Shown here: one piece after another, positions 45,901 to 56,268 of the stretch
Numbering within the stretch: position 1 is the stretch's first letter
How the letters are laid out: every line of letters begins with the position of its first letter
Source: Coix lacryma-jobi var. lacryma-jobi
Lineage: Eukaryota > Streptophyta > Magnoliopsida > Poales > Poaceae
DNA length: 64,000 nucleotides
Assembly: GCA_009763385.1 (NCBI GenBank)
Contig: CM019828.1
Coordinates: 23,507,000 to 23,570,999, forward strand
Direction of reading: 5' to 3'
Made by a program: the position numbers and the translations under genes
The notes under the pieces: model-generated
What the model saw: the letters and a program-made list of their open reading frames with translations, nothing else
Database searches by the model: none
What the model was told of the DNA's origin: nothing

Positions 45901-46267
45901 GAATCGACAATCTGATCAATTCTAGGTAAAGGAAATGGAACTTTTGGACATGCTTTATTCAGACCAGTGTAGTCTACACACATCCGCATTTTTCCATTCT
46001 TTTTCCTAACTAGTACAGGGTTAGCTAGCCACTCTGGGTGAAATACCTCCTTGATGAACCCGGCCGCCAAAAGCTTGTGCACCTCCTCGCCGATGATCCT
46101 GCGCTTCTCCTCGTCGAAGCGGCGCAGGCGTTGCTTCACCGGTCTGGACCCGGCCTGGATTCTCCAAGGCGTGCTCGGCGACTTCCCTCGGTATGCCCGG
46201 CATGTCCGAGGGTCCCCACGCAAACATGTCGATGTTCGCAGCGGAGAAAGTCGACGAGCACTGCTTC
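42988..46267 (-). pseudogene. pol: pol of Tat copy 2: RT, RNase H, second RNase H, integrase
   Basis: 42988-45612 is one open frame of 874 codons from late RT to the integrase C-terminus. It includes the second RNase H ('MYFDGSLMKTGAGAG', 'NNVAEYEALVNGL', 'DVRGDSQLVVNQV') and integrase with HHCC, 'VAIDKFTKWVEA', 'IITDNGTQFTG' and 'NGQVERANGM'. RT is broken in three places against copy 1: one C missing at 45517-45520, and single extra bases near 46161 and 46240. The RT active site reads YIDD (45672-45683) where copy 1 has YVDD. Integrase and both RNase H domains are undamaged by eye. Confidence 0.9.
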
Positions 46268-49200
46268 CTATTTAGGCTCGAGGCTGGCACTGACGGTCAG
46301 CGTCTTGCCATTGGTCGAGGTCGGGTCGACGGGTATCTGCTTGGTGTGCTCTGCCGGCTCGAAGGTGCCAGCGTGGCGCTTTACTTCAGGGGCCTCCTCG
46401 GTGGCCAGGGCGGCTAGGGCTTCGAGCGAGTCGAGCTGGACGTTTGCCTCCCCACGCTCGACGCACTCCACGTCGCAGTGGTACGCGTGCTCGTAGGATG
46501 TGTCGACGGTGATGACCCCTTTTGGCCCCGGCATTTTGAGCTTCAAGTACGTGTAGTTAGGAACCGCCATGAACTTGGCGTAGCCTGGCCGGCCGATGAT
46601 GGCGTGGTAGGTCCCTTGGAATCCAACCACCTCGAAGGTGAGCGTCTCCTGGCGGAAGTTAGCCGGCGTGCCAAAGCAAACCGGCAGGTCGATGCGCCCG
46701 AGGGGGTGGGCCTTCTTCCCTGGCACGACTCCGTGGAACCCCCCGACGCTGGGTCGGAGCTGTCCCTCTGAAATCCCCAGGAGGTCGAGGGTCTCGAGGT
46801 ATATGATGTTGAGGCTCGAGCCCCCATCCATCAACACCTTGGAGAACCGTACGTCGACGATGACGGGGTCGACGACGAGGGGGTACGCCCCCGGGTTTAT
46901 GACACGGTCCGGATGGTCGTCACGGTCGAACGTGATCGGCGCATCAGACCAGTCGAGATACCGGGGGGCGTCGTGGCCGAGTGCAAAGATCTCCCGGCGC
47001 TCCTTCTTTCTTTCTCGAGCTGAGAGCCCGACGGTCAGCCCCCCGTAGATCATGTAGCAGTCGCGCACCGGGGGGGGGGAAGTTGCCGTCCGCGTCCCCA
47101 CCGCCGCGCCGATTGTTATCCTTGCCCTTAGGCGCGTCCTCTTTCTTATCGCCGAGCTTGGAGTAGTAGCCTTTACAGTCGGCAGTCCTTTAACTTGTGA
47201 TTTACGGGGCCCCTGTGATAAGTGCAGGGGTCCTCGAGCATCTGGTCGAAAACAGCCCCTGTCAGGGGGGCCTCGGGGCTTCTTAGGCTCGAGGGCGCCT
47301 GCGAGCACCTCTTCGTCGTCGTCGTCATTGGCGTCGCGCTTCACCTTCTGACCTTTGCGTTTGTTCTTCTTCTTTTTGTTGCTGTTATTGTTGTCGTTCT
47401 TGGCATCGTTGCCCTTGTTCGAGCCCTCCGGCGTGGTCACCGCCTTACCTTTGTCCGTGGAACGGCCAAAGAATGCCCCCACTGCCTCGTCGCCTGAGGC
47501 GAAGCTGGTGACACGATCCATCAGGTCCTCGATCGTCCTGGGACGGTAGCGTCCTAGCTCATGAACTAGCTCTTGGCATGTCGTGCCCGCGAGGAACGCT
47601 GAGATGACGTCCTCATCAGGCACGTGGGGGAGCTCGATACGCTGCTTCGAGAACCGCCGAGCAAAGTCGCGGAGGGGCTCGTCCGCCGCCTGCCTGCAAC
47701 GACGTAGGTCCCAGGGGTTGCCTGGGCGCACGCAAGTCCCCTTGAAATTCCCATCGAAGACCCTGACTAGGTTGGCCCAGTCATCGATCCGATCCGGCGG
47801 GAGCCCCTCGAGCCACCGGCGGGCGGTGTCCGAGAGGTAAAGTGGGAGTTGGCGTATGATCACACGGTCGTCGTTCTTCGCTCCGCCCAGTTGGCAGCCT
47901 AGGCGGAAGTCCGAGAGCCAGAGCTTGGGCTCGACCTCCCCGTCATACTTCACGAGGTTGGTCGGCGGTCGGAAGCGGCCGGGGAGGGTTGAGCTGCGGA
48001 TGGCCCGGCTGAAGACTCTAGGGCCCGGGGGCTCGAGGACTTGCCGGTCCTCGTCACTGTCGTAGCGCCCCCCTCGATGGGCACTATAGCCACGCTCTTG
48101 GGCCCCCTTGTCCTTGCGCCGTCGGTTGATGTCGTTGCGGGCGTCATTGGGGTCTCGAGGTGGCCGGTTGTCGATGATCCGTTCGCGGACTGGCCTAGCT
48201 CGAGAGGCGTCCGGCTGGTGGACGGATGCCTCGCACTCGTTGCGGGGCGTGTCCGCCGGCTTCCCTGAGACTGCCCTGCGCCGGCGTGACGCCGAGCTCT
48301 CGGCCTGCTGCACAGCGGCTGTCTCGAGGAGGTTCTTCATTTCCCCGAGCATGCGCCTGGCGTCAGGGTTGGAGACAGCGGGTAGATCATGGAGCATCAT
48401 CGCCGCCGCCACCACGTTCTGCCCGGCTCGCGGGAAGCATACCTCGGGGCGTGCTGGTGCCCCGTCCTCGAGGATCCGCCGGTGGACCTCCCGAGCCCGA
48501 CCTCGAGCTCCGGCTCCTCGGGGCTGGGGTGGTTCCTGCATCAGAGTTTGCCGGAGCTGCAGCAGGTGTCGCCGTTCTTCCTCGGCTTTGGTGATTGCCT
48601 CCTGCACCTGCGCGAGTTGCGCCGCCCGGCCGTCGTCGTGCTGAGGCGGTGCAGCCGGTGCTGGAGGTTCGTTCCTCCCCTGAACACGTGATCCGCCTGC
48701 CGCGGCCACGTCGCTAGGGCCCTCTAGATCGAGCGTCGGCCTGCCGTCGTCGCCCTCGTCCTCGGTATCGCATACGACCCCCTCGAGTTGGAAGCACTCC
48801 CTGGTGGGATCCCAGAGGTCGGGGTCGTGGTAGTCGTATTCGTCGGAGTCGGAGCTGTTGACGGCGTGCCGCCTTGGCGGATGCTGGGACCGCAGCTCGC
48901 GGTACCATTCTCCGACGGTGGCTCGCTGGGGTGGTTCGATGGCTCGCGAGAAGCCGCGGTCGACGTGCGCGGGATGGACGATCTCCAGGTTGGCCATGGC
49001 CTGCAGTAGCCCGCCCGGGCGCTCCTCCTGCTCTGCCGGCGGTCGGTCCCGACGGCGCTCATTGAGCTGGCGGGCGTAGGCTGCTGCGGAGTTGTCGAGG
49101 CTGAACGGGAACCGCCGGCGTCGAGCGCGGTACACCCCGTGCGGGAGGAGGCTGGGTGGCGTCGACGGTACGCGGCTCGGAGGCCTCTGGCCTGGCTCCT

Positions 49201-49471
49201 GGTCCGTGCGCATGAGGAACGCGAAGTCGCTGGGTGGGCGCGAGCGCGCCCTGGATGTCTCCGGCCGTGCGCCGGGCAGGCTCCTCCTCGGGAACTCCGC
49301 GCCGGCCACGGGGAAGTGGGTGTATGCCACAGGTATCGCCTGTGCCTGGCGACGATGGCGACGACGGCGCCGCTCATGGTGTGGCGACGCGTGGTGGTGT
49401 GGGCGACGTGCCACGCTCCTCGCACGGGGTGGCATGACACGCCCTCCACTCGGGCCCTCCGTGGAGAGCAA
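46268..49471 (-). CDS. gag: Gag-protease ORF of Tat copy 2 (1067 codons), with a scrambled zinc-knuckle segment
   Basis: An uninterrupted frame from an ATG about 150 bp inside the primer site to TAG at 46268-46270. The N-terminal 450 residues are Arg/Pro/Glu rich; then the gag capsid-like domain ('KLWLSDFRLGCQLGGA', 'EPLRDFARRFSKQRIEL'), Asn/Lys linker and acidic run. From about 47290 to 47070 the frame differs from copy 1 because of small indels that cancel, so the C-x2-H...C knuckle readable in copy 1 is replaced by unrelated residues. The frame then returns to the protease ('LMDGGSSLN'). An upstream start is possible. Gag assembly might survive, but RNA binding probably would not (inference). 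Confidence 0.75.
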   Translation of the reverse strand: MLSTEGPSGGRVMPPRARSVARRPHHHASPHHERRRRRHRRQAQAIPVAYTHFPVAGAEFPRRSLPGARPETSRARSRPPSDFAFLMRTDQEPGQRPPSRVPSTPPSLLPHGVYRARRRRFPFSLDNSAAAYARQLNERRRDRPPAEQEERPGGLLQAMANLEIVHPAHVDRGFSRAIEPPQRATVGEWYRELRSQHPPRRHAVNSSDSDEYDYHDPDLWDPTRECFQLEGVVCDTEDEGDDGRPTLDLEGPSDVAAAGGSRVQGRNEPPAPAAPPQHDDGRAAQLAQVQEAITKAEEERRHLLQLRQTLMQEPPQPRGAGARGRAREVHRRILEDGAPARPEVCFPRAGQNVVAAAMMLHDLPAVSNPDARRMLGEMKNLLETAAVQQAESSASRRRRAVSGKPADTPRNECEASVHQPDASRARPVRERIIDNRPPRDPNDARNDINRRRKDKGAQERGYSAHRGGRYDSDEDRQVLEPPGPRVFSRAIRSSTLPGRFRPPTNLVKYDGEVEPKLWLSDFRLGCQLGGAKNDDRVIIRQLPLYLSDTARRWLEGLPPDRIDDWANLVRVFDGNFKGTCVRPGNPWDLRRCRQAADEPLRDFARRFSKQRIELPHVPDEDVISAFLAGTTCQELVHELGRYRPRTIEDLMDRVTSFASGDEAVGAFFGRSTDKGKAVTTPEGSNKGNDAKNDNNNSNKKKKNKRKGQKVKRDANDDDDEEVLAGALEPKKPRGPPDRGCFRPDARGPLHLSQGPRKSQVKGLPTVKATTPSSAIRKRTRLRARITIGAAVGTRTATSPPPVRDCYMIYGGLTVGLSARERKKERREIFALGHDAPRYLDWSDAPITFDRDDHPDRVINPGAYPLVVDPVIVDVRFSKVLMDGGSSLNIIYLETLDLLGISEGQLRPSVGGFHGVVPGKKAHPLGRIDLPVCFGTPANFRQETLTFEVVGFQGTYHAIIGRPGYAKFMAVPNYTYLKLKMPGPKGVITVDTSYEHAYHCDVECVERGEANVQLDSLEALAALATEEAPEVKRHAGTFEPAEHTKQIPVDPTSTNGKTLTVSASLEPK

Positions 49472-49602
49472 GGTCAGCTCGTTGTCGTGGTCGGTGGCCA
49501 GGAACTCGAGGCTCCCGAACTAGATGACGGCACCGGCAGAGAACGAAGGAGTCGAAGCAGCCATCCAGGAAACAGCGAGAAACCGTCTCGACACGCGAAG
49601 GC

Positions 49603-49621
49603 CCCTACCTGGCGTGCCAAC
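49603..49621 (-). other. Primer binding site, Tat copy 2
   Basis: Minus strand begins GTTGGCACGCCAGGTAGG directly inside the 5' LTR; one base differs from copy 1 (GCGCGCC). The tRNA was not assigned. Confidence 0.6.
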
Positions 49622-50894
49622 TGTCGGTGTTTCGGACCCGGGGGTGTGATACCAACGAGTAATATGTTCGCGTGCTCTCTTCCTGGATGGTGATGCAAGA
49701 TGACACAAGGATTTATCCTGGTTCGGGCAAAGAAGGCCCTACGTCCAGCGGGGAGAGGAGGTTCTTGTATTACTTGCACCTAAGTGCTTGTACAGGGGCG
49801 AATACAAGCTTGGCGAGCGTGGACCAGAGTCCGGACTCAAGTGTGAGGGTGTGTGGGCGTATGTGCGTTCTAACGTGTTTGTAACCGTGGAATGAGGGCC
49901 CTGGTGTCCCCTTTTATAGAGCAAGGGGAGGCCAGGGTTACACAAGGGTATTACAGGTGTCGGGGCGTACGATGCCCAATACGGAGAGGGGTAGGAACCC
50001 TATCTTGTCGGGGCCACTGGAGCCGATGGGGGCGTTGCTGTTGAGGCGTCCTTGGGGCGTGGCCTCCATCCCGGGCGCGGACGTGATGGCGTGACGATGT
50101 AGAAGCAGTGCAGCACCCATTCTGGCACGTATAGGACACGACGGGGTCCCTCCGGGTCTTGGGGTACCTGTCTTCCAATAGCATGAAAGCAGTTAGGGCT
50201 CGAGGGGCGCGGAGCCGGCCTCGAGGTGGCGCCTACGGGGGGGCTCGAGCCCCCGCAGGTATGGACAAGTCCCGTGAAAATTGTTTGAGCAGTGGGCATC
50301 CGGGTTTCGAGACGTGGCTTGGACGTGCAACAGTGTAGGGCATGGGTTAACAGTGCCGTACTGGCGCCCTTTTGCCCATGCTTGTGGTGAAAACGAGACT
50401 TGACTCTGCCCTGGTTACTGTGGTACACGTCGGGCTGCAGAGGACGTGACTGGAGTAGGTGGATGTATTAAATGCGCGGTATGGGGCTGGCATCCGATGC
50501 CTGCGCCACTCGAGGGAAGCATAAGCGTCTCGAGGGATAGGCTGCTGTGCCAGAGAGGCTCGAGGTCCCCGCGTGGGGTCTCGAGGTATGGTGTTCGGCT
50601 GTGGGGGGCTCGAGCCCTAAATGCCAGGACTCGAGGTTTTAGTGGAGCGCTCGCCCGGGGCCTGGCTTCGGAGGGTTCGGGCGAGATGGAGAACGGGCGT
50701 CAGCCCGAGGCTTGGCTCGGTGAACTCGGGCGAGACGGAGAGCGCGCGTTCGCCCGAGGCCTGGCTTGGCGGGCCAGCGTTGTAGGCCTCAAGGGGTTGG
50801 TCTCTTTAAGGGGTTAGACTAGTTAGGTTTGCTATTTACCGGTGTTCTAGGTTTAACCTATTAGTGGGGGTACCCCTTTTGTGGACCCCCGACA
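49622..50894 (-). repeat. 5' LTR of Tat copy 2
   Basis: 1273 bp, TGTCGGTG to CCCCGACA on the plus strand. The minus-strand TATAAAAG at 49911-49918 is a likely promoter. The tandem array of the left LTR recurs at 50646-50774. An 11-bp deletion near 50865 distinguishes it from the 3' LTR. Confidence 0.93.
49911..49918 (-). promoter_or_regulatory. Probable LTR TATA box, Tat copy 2
   Basis: Minus strand TATAAAAG in a conserved context (GCTCTATAAAAGGGGACAC) shared with the 3' LTR. Confidence 0.5.
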
Positions 50895-51919
50895 CCAAGG
50901 GTTTCAAAATGGGATGTGTAGATAAAACGCTCTTTCTCCTCAAGCAAGGCATTGATACTCTCTTGGTCCAAATTTACGTGGATGATATCATTTTCGGTGG
51001 TTCGTCTCACGCTTTGGTTGCCAAGTTTGCAGATACTATGAGCAGGGAGTTCGAGATGAGCATGATGGGGGAGTTGACATTTTTCCTTGGGTTGCAAATC
51101 AAGCAATCCTGGGAAGGAATGTTTGTGCACCAGGGTAAGTATACCAGAGATATCCTGAAGAAGTTCGATATGGGTGAGGCCAAGCCTCTTCCAACACCCA
51201 TGTCGACCACGACGACCTTGGATGCGGATAAGGATGGAGAAGCAGTGGACCAGAAGGAGTACCGGAGTATGATCGGATCGCTGCTGTACCTGACGGCGAC
51301 ACGCCCGGACATCCAATTCGCGGTGTGTCTCTGCGCGCATTTTCAGTCTTCGCCGCGCACCTCTCACCGTCAGGCGGTCAAGCGTATTATGAGGTACTTA
51401 TCCTTCACTCCAGAGTTCGGGATTTGGTATTCTGCTTCTTCCACCCTCTCCCTTTACGGTTATTCCGATGCCGATTTTGCTGGTTGCCAGATTGAGCGCA
51501 AGTCCACTTCTGGGACTTGCCAGTTTATTGGTTCTTCTCTTGTATCGTGGTCCTCTCGCAAGCAGTCTAGTGTCGCTCAGTCTACCACAGAGGCTAAGTA
51601 TGTTGCTGCGGCTAGCTGCTGTTCCCAGTTACTCTGGATGATGGACACTTTGCGTGATTTTGGTCTGAGCTTTTCTCGTGTTCCTTTGCTTTGTGACAGC
51701 ACGAGTGCGATTAGCGTTGCTAAGAACCCCATGCTTCACTCGAAGACCAAACACATTGATGTGCGCTTTCATTTTCTGCGAGACCACTATGAGAAGGGTG
51801 ATATCGACCTTCGCCATGTCGATACTCATCATCAGTTGGCTGATATTTTCACCAAGCCTTTGGACCAATCAATTTTTAATCGGTTGAGAGGTGAGCTTGG
51901 TGTGTGTTTCCCCTTTTAG
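50895..51919 (+). pseudogene. pol: Sirevirus pol, 3' part: RT catalytic core and RNase H
   Basis: The RT frame resumes at the CCAAG duplication with 'GFKMGCVDKTLF', about 25 codons before the catalytic YVDD (50975-50986). RT thumb motifs 'ELTFFLGLQIKQ' and 'EYRSMIGSLLYL' follow, then copia RNase H with 'GYSDADFAGC', 'STTEAKYVAAA', 'CDSTSAI' and 'KTKHIDVRFHFLRD', ending in TAG at 51917-51919. No break is visible inside this half. It cannot be expressed from the Sirevirus promoter while the gypsy element sits upstream. Confidence 0.93.
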
Positions 51920-53455
51920 ATGGGGGAAACATTTTTGACTCTTGTATGATACACTGACTTTGTGTTTTTCAGTTGTTTTACCTTTCTTTTGGTTTCTTCA
52001 TGCATCTTTGCATTTCAGCATACGCTTTTACATTCTGAGCTTCATGAATATAGTATGAAGAATGTAACTATGCTCTGTGTAGTCTTTGCTCCGATGCTTT
52101 ATGTTGATGCTATAGCCTATGCTCTTTCTGATCACTGATATATACTGTGAGCTGAGCTATTTTTGAATGATAAAATTTGATAATGAACTTAAAACTTGAA
52201 AATGTTCACCATTGAGATATGCAACTAGCATGTGTAGAATGTGTCGAAGTCACTTATGCTATGTATGTATGCTAGGTTGCTATGTCTCTAGTATTGAGTC
52301 ATTAACTTGCTTGGTATGTCATATTCTGTTTAAAATCTAAACCAAGTTAAGTGAGTTGAAAAGATCGAGATGGGTTTGCTTGTTAGCACCTCACAGTTTC
52401 GAGGCTGTTTCTCATTGCACTTTGAGTTAAACTTGAGCTGTGTAGTGTATGACCGAAACTGTTGCTTTAAGCTTCTGATTGCTTATGCATAGGCTTCGCA
52501 CAGTTGGAAAGTTAGGCAATAACAAGCATTCAACCTCTCGCAGTCACATGCTGATTTCTGGACTTGTGTAATTTCACCGCTGCAACTCCGATTAAAATTT
52601 GAAATCACAAGTGTATGCTTCTTTTTTCAATTGGTATCAGCATGATGATTGAACTGTGCTAGGGGTAGTTCACCTTGTATACATGATTAGCACTTGTTTG
52701 ACTTCCTGTCTATACATGTCTTGTGCTATTTTGATGGTGAATACCTTTTTGGCTGAAAACTACTTTTTTTGCTCTCATTTCAGACTTAGTGATCAGTTTG
52801 AGCCTTTGCTAGCTTTCTCGGATCAGAACTCTGTAGAGCATCTTTGCACTCTTTTGAGTATACTCCTGAAGCTCCTAACTTGCATTTTGACTCATATGCA
52901 TTTTGGAAGGGGGAGAACTTCTCTTGTTGGTAGGAGAACTTCTCTGGTTGGCACTTTTTGTGGTGCATTTTCTGAGGGGGAGCATTGTTTCTTGATAAGT
53001 GCATTTTCAACTAAGGGGGAGAAATTGCAAATCATTACCCTCGGTTTGAACTAAGGGGGAGCCTTCCTGGTTGTTTGCACTATTCAAGGGGGAGTTTTTG
53101 TTGCTTCCTGTTGGCCGTAAGGTTTTGGTATCGAGCTTTCTTTGCTAGTTGTGTTGAGCCTCTGTGCCTCTATCTTGAGGGACTAGCATTTTGCTTCGAT
53201 TTCTTAATTGGTATTTGCTAGCGGTGTTGAGCCTGTTCTACCTCTTCTTGAGGGCTAGCTTTGCTTTGCTTGGTTGCGTCGAGCCGTTGCCCATGTCTTT
53301 GGGAACCAAGTTGTTTCGCTCTTTCCACTTGACCTTCTTTGGCTTTGTTATGCTTTTGGGTCATTTGGTCGAGTTCTCTTCTTCTCCTTCTTCCTTCTTC
53401 TGCTTCCATTATGATTTGTGTTGGTAGTTGACAATGCACTCATCAAGGGGGAGAT
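51920..53455 (+). other. Sirevirus 3' untranslated region with an array of polypurine motifs
   Basis: About 1.5 kb with no supported ORF between pol and the 3' LTR. AAGGGGGAG-type motifs are at 52907-52915, 52974-52982 (GAGGGGGAG), 53013-53021, 53053-53061, 53086-53094 and 53445-53453. The last, two bases before the LTR, is the functional polypurine tract position. Repeated upstream tracts of this kind are a known Sirevirus hallmark. No envelope-like ORF was seen. Confidence 0.8.
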
Positions 53456-53832
53456 TGCGGATACATGGGTGTATGCCGAGTCTCTGAGTGATGAGTGATT
53501 GTCAACTGGTATGATGCGCATGTTCTTTGGCTTGTGTTGTGCAGGTGTCGAGCACGAATGCAGTGATCAGAGGCAAGTAGAGACTTGCCGTGCCGATGGA
53601 CCGAGAGTGGCGAAGGGCGGACGTGAGGCTTGGACTGAGGGACTGGTGGTCCGAGGATCAGCTGTGGTGGCTGGCAGCCTGGGACAGCGACGAGCGAAGA
53701 CTTGCGGTCATGTGTTGCCTAAGTCGTGGACTTGGGGACACGTGTCGGTGGACGAGGTGCACGGGCGGTGCATCCCCTCTTCGGCGTCGGTTTGGTGGTA
53801 GAGCCAGAGAAAAACCATCGGGTGGACGGTTT

Positions 53833-54057
53833 CCAGGTTTGGGCCTCAAAACCTGGGCGCGGATGGTTTCCGAGTTTGGCCACAAAACTCGGGCTGAGGA
53901 CGGTTTCCAGGTTTGGGCCTCAAAACCTGGGCGCTGCGGGTTTGCTGAGTTTGGGCCTCAAAACTCAGATGCTGGTGGGCTGGTTTCCCGGTTTGGGCCT
54001 CAAAACCGGGGGTTGGCTGGAAAAGGCTAGTTTCCCGGTTTGGGCCACAAAACCGGG
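53833..54057. repeat. Array of six palindromes in the 3' LTR
   Basis: Same spacing and arm sequences as 29362-29586; here the sixth unit is perfect (CCCGG...CCGGG). Confidence 0.85.
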
Positions 54058-54821
54058 GGTGCAGAGCGAGGGCGGCACGTGGCGGCAATCAGGAGGTTGC
54101 GTCGAGGCAACGCTACGAGTTGTGCGGGCGTGGCCGTCGGATCCACCTACCACCGAGTTGGTCCAGAATAAACCTAGGGTTTAGCTGGTTCGCTCTGTAA
54201 TTAGTTGAGGGGTAGAGTAGGAATTAGAAATTAGGATAAGTAGAGGGAGACACCCTCCTCCCTTCCTATCTCAGTCATTTGCTCTTTTGATTCTAGGATT
54301 TCCTGCTCTCCCCATTCCCTGTAGCGAACCTGAGATCCACAGAGAAGAGAACAATACCTCTGTGCCCGTGAGATTTTGAGGAAGTGAGACCGTAATCTCA
54401 CTGTTGTAGCGTGTGGTAGCCACACGGTTGCAAATTCGTGGTTGTGATTCGCGTTTTGTTCGTGTTCTTCGCGGAATCCTTTTTCTCCATGTTTTTCCCG
54501 TCGATCAATCTCCTTGCTTGGTGTGTTGTTTGCAAATCCGTTTAAACCAAGTTGTTCTAGATCGTGAGGCACTTCTTTCCACCGAAGGAATTCACCTCTA
54601 ACCTCACGAGCTAGTAGATCGGTTGATTTTTGTTTCGGGTCATGTTTTTCTCCCTTCCCCCGAAATTCTTCGATTCATCGATTTGGAGATAGGTTCGAGC
54701 CATGATCTCTTAGAGATAGCTCACTATCCTCCTTGTGACTCCACTCACCAAGTTTGATCCCTAGAGGATTCGTTTTGAGTGAGATTGAGTCAAATCGGTG
54801 GACGAACAGGGGACTGTCAGA

Positions 54822-55108
54822 GTGACCGGACGCTGGACATGGACTGACCGGACGCACCCCCAGAGTCCGGTCGTTGAATGTTCTTTGCGATTCTTCTCTT
54901 CACGATGACCGGACTCACCCCTGGATACTGACCGGACGCGCAGCTGCCACTGTTCTTTGGGTCTTTTGTCAGTTGACCGGACGCACAGGTTGTGACCGGA
55001 CGCACTGCCACACAGAGTCCGGTCCAACACAGTAAGGTCCCAAATCTGGTTTTGTGTGATCGGACGCGTCCGGTCCCTGCTGACCGGACGCTGACCAGAG
55101 TCCGGTCG
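54822..55108. repeat. CCGGAC/GTCCGG cluster, 3' LTR
   Basis: Equivalent of 30355-30636 with more units intact, for example TGACCGGACGCTGACCAGAG near 55081. Confidence 0.7.
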
Positions 55109-55377
55109 TGACTGTTTTGCGTGTATTCGTTCGTCGTTTGCTCGTCCGTTGTCGGATTTGGTTTCCGTCTTTTGTATTGGCTTTCTAGAGTTGTGGAGTG
55201 TCCCGCTGTGCTTCTTGGAAGCATCCATCCTACATCTAGGGTCGTGGACACTTACGAGGTCTAGGGTTTGCTCTTGGGGTTGAGTTTCGGGACAGAGGCA
55301 ACAAGTTTCCGAAAGGAAAATTTGAAGCTTCCATTCACCCCCTCTGGTCGTTTTCTGGTTGCATTCTCGGTCCTTCA

Positions 55378-55382
55378 GCACT
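55378..55382. repeat. Target site duplication of the Sirevirus, right
   Basis: GCACT, identical to 28969-28973. Confidence 0.9.
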
Positions 55383-56268
55383 CAGTGCTATTCCAAAGTT
55401 CGAGCTAAATCCTTGACTTGTGTCTAGTATGTACTAAAGATATAGTTATGATTCTTGTTATACATTTATACCAATTAGACAAGAAGAGTTTTAAGGTTTC
55501 AAAATACTGCTAGTGGATGGAGAGTATAATATGTCAAATTCAATAGTGATGGGCTTAATTAGTAGGACATTTTAATATTTGATACAAATTTTTATTATAA
55601 TCCTATCAACATACCGGAGAGAGGTCTTGTTCTTCCTTAATATGTGATCGACCTACCTTAGCAAGAAAGACCACGTTCGGCGGCAGGTGTCGTTTCACGC
55701 AATCCCTTGCCACAACAGCAACTAGAAGACTTCCTCGCCAGCATTTCCAGCCAGTGCACTTTTGCCCGTTTTCTAGTCAGCGGAGTCCACGAAGGCAGTG
55801 GAAAGCTGATCAAAGCGGCGAGCCTTTTTGAATCACTAAAGTTCCTTCTGGATGAGCAAACAGTGTCGCTGATATCTTTCCTTTTCATCTTGTTTCATGA
55901 TGCTTCACATTTCTAGATCTCCTTTTTTTATATGGAACTTCTAGATGCTCCTTATTAGTCCTTGGCGATAGATGGATCCATCAACCTCGATCAAATCAAT
56001 TTGTAGATTCCTACCTATACAAGGGGGGATATGTGCAACAAGTCTCAGTTCCTTTATTTATATTGAGCTGCATATATATACAATGTACTATAAACCACCA
56101 AAAGGACAAGAACTCTGCAGGCTACATCATTTGATGTCTTCATTCTTTTCACATGACTCAGCTAGCTATTATTAGATGTTCTTGTATACCTTGCCATTGT
56201 TGTATAAACAAGCTGAGATCAAGAGGAGCATTTTACACATGGGCAACACATGTATGTGACTGACCATA
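55383..56268. other. Intergenic DNA with no supported gene
   Basis: Short ORFs only. 55880-55920 repeats the 'GATGCTTCACAT' stretch seen at 19310 and 26908; 55970-56240 resembles 17430-17790. This is the right-hand side of the Sirevirus insertion site. Confidence 0.4.

Larger units (their letters stand above)
35759..50894 (-). mobile_element. Complete Ty3/gypsy Tat-lineage retrotransposon, copy 2 (15,136 bp)
   Basis: Bounded by 1283-bp and 1273-bp LTRs and a perfect CCAAG duplication. In minus-strand order: 5' LTR, primer site, gag-protease, in-frame TAG, RT, RNase H, second RNase H, integrase, spacer, antisense gene on the plus strand, polypurine tract, 3' LTR. The LTRs differ at few positions by eye, so insertion looks fairly recent and is younger than the Sirevirus it sits in. 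At least three single-base indels in pol and compensating indels in gag suggest that this copy is not autonomous. Confidence 0.95.
28974..55377 (+). mobile_element. Sirevirus-like Ty1/copia element, split by a nested gypsy element
   Basis: LTRs of about 1.92-1.93 kb are flanked by a perfect GCACT duplication. Without the 15,136-bp gypsy insertion and its 5-bp duplication the element is about 11.3 kb. Features matching Sireviruses are the TGGTATCAGAGC primer site, a long gag with two zinc knuckles and a coiled-coil extension, repeated AAGGGGGAG polypurine motifs before the 3' LTR and palindromes in the LTRs. Domain order is gag, protease, integrase, RT, RNase H, as in copia. Gag and pol both carry frameshifts or stops besides the insertion. 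Confidence 0.93.
53456..55377 (+). repeat. 3' LTR of the Sirevirus
   Basis: 1922 bp from TGCGGATACAT to CGGTCCTTCA, followed by the GCACT duplication. It contains the six-unit palindrome array at 53833-54057 and the CCGGAC cluster at 54822-55108. Confidence 0.9.

Noticed and set aside
51920..53455. Envelope-like ORF downstream of Sirevirus pol
   Set aside because: Some Sireviruses carry one, but this region has only short ORFs without a signal peptide or membrane segment that I could support.
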